Source of the DNA: an uncultured Prevotellaceae bacterium
GTDB lineage: Bacteria; Bacteroidota; Bacteroidia; Bacteroidales; Bacteroidaceae
Assembly: GCA_937893145.1 (NCBI GenBank)
Contig: CALBJW010000211.1
Span: 1-6,755, forward strand
Length of the DNA stretch: 6,755 bases
Reading direction: 5' to 3'
Part shown: positions 5,402 to 6,755 of the stretch, in pieces
Layout of the letters: each line of letters starts with the position of its first letter
How positions within the stretch are numbered: position 1 is the first letter of the stretch
Translations under genes and position numbers: made by a program
Notes under the pieces: generated by a model
Told to the model about the DNA's origin: nothing
What the model saw: the letters and a program-made list of their open reading frames with translations, nothing else
The model's database searches: none

Positions 5402-6754
5402 TTAGCGGATGAAGAGGAGTTCACGGTACTTTGGAAGTGGCCATGCCTCGTCGTCAACGATAGTTTCGAGCTTGTCAACATGGTAGCGGATCTCTTCGAG
5501 GAGTGGTGCTACTGTGTCGTGATATGCGATTGCCTTCTCACGCTCTGACTCAATCTTGTTGGCAGCCTTACGAGCCTGTACCATCTTCTCTACATTCTCG
5601 ATGATGAATGACTCATGGTCTGAAATCTTCTCGATGATGTAGAGGTTCTCCTTCGAGATTGCGTGTGCCTTCTCGCCTGAGAAGATACCCATCACCTTGT
5701 GAACATTGTCGATAAGCATTGACTGATACTTAGTTACGACTGGGATGATGTGGTTAAGGCAGAGGTCGCCGAAGATACGGCTTTCGATCTGAATCTTCTT
5801 TGTGTATGTCTCCCACTTGATTTCGTTACGAGCTTCAAGCTCGAACTTAGTCATGACATTTGTCTTGGCAAACATCTCGATGCTTGACTCCTTGAGGTAG
5901 TTGTCGAAGATGAGTGGAGCAGATGTTTCGCAGTCGAGACCACGCTTAGCTGCTTCTACCTTCCATTCTTCACCATAACCATTACCGTTGAAGATGATTG
6001 GCTTGATGTACTTGATGTCTTCGCGAACAACCTTGAGGATAGCTGCATCCTTTGCTTCACCCTTCTCGATGAGTGCGTCAACGCGAGTCTTGAAGTCCAT
6101 AAGTGCTTCAGCTACAGCAGAGTTGAGTGTGAGCATTGCACTTGCACAGTTTGCTTCTGAACCTACTGCACGGAACTCGAAACGGTTACCTGTGAAAGCG
6201 AATGGTGATGTACGGTTACGGTCTGTGTTATCGATGAGGAGTTCTGGGATAGATGGGAGGTCGAGCTGGAATGCTGTCTTACCTGCTACTGTGAGAGCGT
6301 CTTCATCTGCCTTTTCTACATGCTCGAGAAGTTCTGTTACTGTCTTTCCGAGGAATGAAGAAACGATTGCTGGAGGAGCCTCGTTAGCACCAAGACGGTG
6401 TGCGTTTGTAGCCGACATGATAGATGCCTTGAGGAGTCCGTTATGATCGTAAACAGCCTTGAGTGTTTCTACTGTGAATGTAACGAAACGGAGATTGTCG
6501 AGTGGAGTCTTGCCTGGAGCATGGAGGAGGATGCCTGTGTCTGTTGAGAGTGACCAGTTGTTGTGCTTACCCGAACCGTTGATGCCCTTGAATGGCTTCT
6601 CGTGGAGGAGGCAACGGAAGTGGTGCTTACGAGCTACGCGCTTCATGATAGACATCATGAGCATGTTGTGGTCAACTGCGAGGTTTGTCTCTTCGAAGAT
6701 TGGAGCCAACTCAAACTGGTTTGGTGCTACCTCGTTGTGGCGAGTCTTGCAAGG
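5402..6754 (-). CDS. glnN: Glutamine synthetase type III, C-terminal 450 codons (partial, 5' end outside window)
   Basis: Glutamine synthetase type III makes glutamine from glutamate, ammonia and ATP in the cytoplasm and is the main ammonium-assimilating form in Bacteroidales. The visible part starts inside the gene: PCKTRHNEVAPNQFELAP is read in frame from the window edge, so a TTG at 6709 that could look like a start is internal. Conserved blocks are the KTRHNEVAP segment, NGSGKHNNWSLSTDTG (substrate and nucleotide site), NRFEFRAVGSEAN (the arginine-bearing active-site block) and NGNGYGEEWKVEAAKRGL. A long helical C-terminal tail follows, with a coiled character around the last 120 residues, and the protein ends in LLFIR. 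Full-length members are about 700-730 residues, so roughly 280 are missing to the right. Codon use is strongly biased, as in a highly expressed core gene. The frame is undamaged. Confidence 0.95.
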   Translation of the reverse strand, partial: PCKTRHNEVAPNQFELAPIFEETNLAVDHNMLMMSIMKRVARKHHFRCLLHEKPFKGINGSGKHNNWSLSTDTGILLHAPGKTPLDNLRFVTFTVETLKAVYDHNGLLKASIMSATNAHRLGANEAPPAIVSSFLGKTVTELLEHVEKADEDALTVAGKTAFQLDLPSIPELLIDNTDRNRTSPFAFTGNRFEFRAVGSEANCASAMLTLNSAVAEALMDFKTRVDALIEKGEAKDAAILKVVREDIKYIKPIIFNGNGYGEEWKVEAAKRGLDCETSAPLIFDNYLKESSIEMFAKTNVMTKFELEARNEIKWETYTKKIQIESRIFGDLCLNHIIPVVTKYQSMLIDNVHKVMGIFSGEKAHAISKENLYIIEKISDHESFIIENVEKMVQARKAANKIESEREKAIAYHDTVAPLLEEIRYHVDKLETIVDDEAWPLPKYRELLFIR

Positions 6755-6755
6755 G

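Noticed and set aside
5988..6446. 152-codon plus-strand frame
   Set aside because: It is a Ser/Ala/Arg-rich shadow of the biased codons of the glutamine synthetase gene on the other strand.
6709..6709. TTG start codon for the glutamine synthetase gene
   Set aside because: The conserved KTRHNEVAPNQFE block is encoded in frame upstream to the window edge, so the gene continues beyond the window.

Overview
The window looks like part of a Bacteroidales chromosome, most likely a Prevotella-type genome. Three things support this: a type III glutamine synthetase, a BT4734/VapE-type primase-helicase of the kind common in Bacteroidales, and start-proximal boxes matching the Bacteroidetes sigma consensus (TTTG, about 19 bases, TAnnTTTG). 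The genus is inference; the phylum/order is well supported.

Layout. The two ends are core genes, both cut by the window edges: the 3' end of rny (RNase Y, + strand, left) and the C-terminal 450 codons of a glnN-type glutamine synthetase (- strand, right). Between them lies about 5 kb of accessory DNA. From left to right it holds: a strong hairpin behind rny; a degenerate 8-base tandem repeat (CACGTAAY); a minus-strand gene for a four-helix-bundle protein with a C-terminal topoisomerase-type zinc finger; a minus-strand orphan two-helix membrane protein; a minus-strand 34-codon remnant of a DUF3791-type gene with its own promoter; an AT-rich non-coding stretch of about 0.7 kb dense in repeated motifs; and a full-length plus-strand primase-helicase-like gene (695 aa) that ends at a bidirectional terminator shared with the glutamine synthetase gene.

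How parts may work together. The most suggestive unit is the primase-helicase-like gene plus the DNA upstream of it. That DNA has three identical 15-bp near-palindromes spaced exactly 22 bp apart, at least nine copies of ATGTAKG-like words in both orientations, and a perfect 14-bp inverted pair, all leading into a textbook Bacteroidetes promoter. This resembles a replication origin or operator served by the adjacent ATPase (inference). A second possible unit is the four-helix-bundle/zinc-finger gene and the repeat array lying about 16 bases past its stop. No integrase, transposase, RNA gene or CRISPR array was seen.
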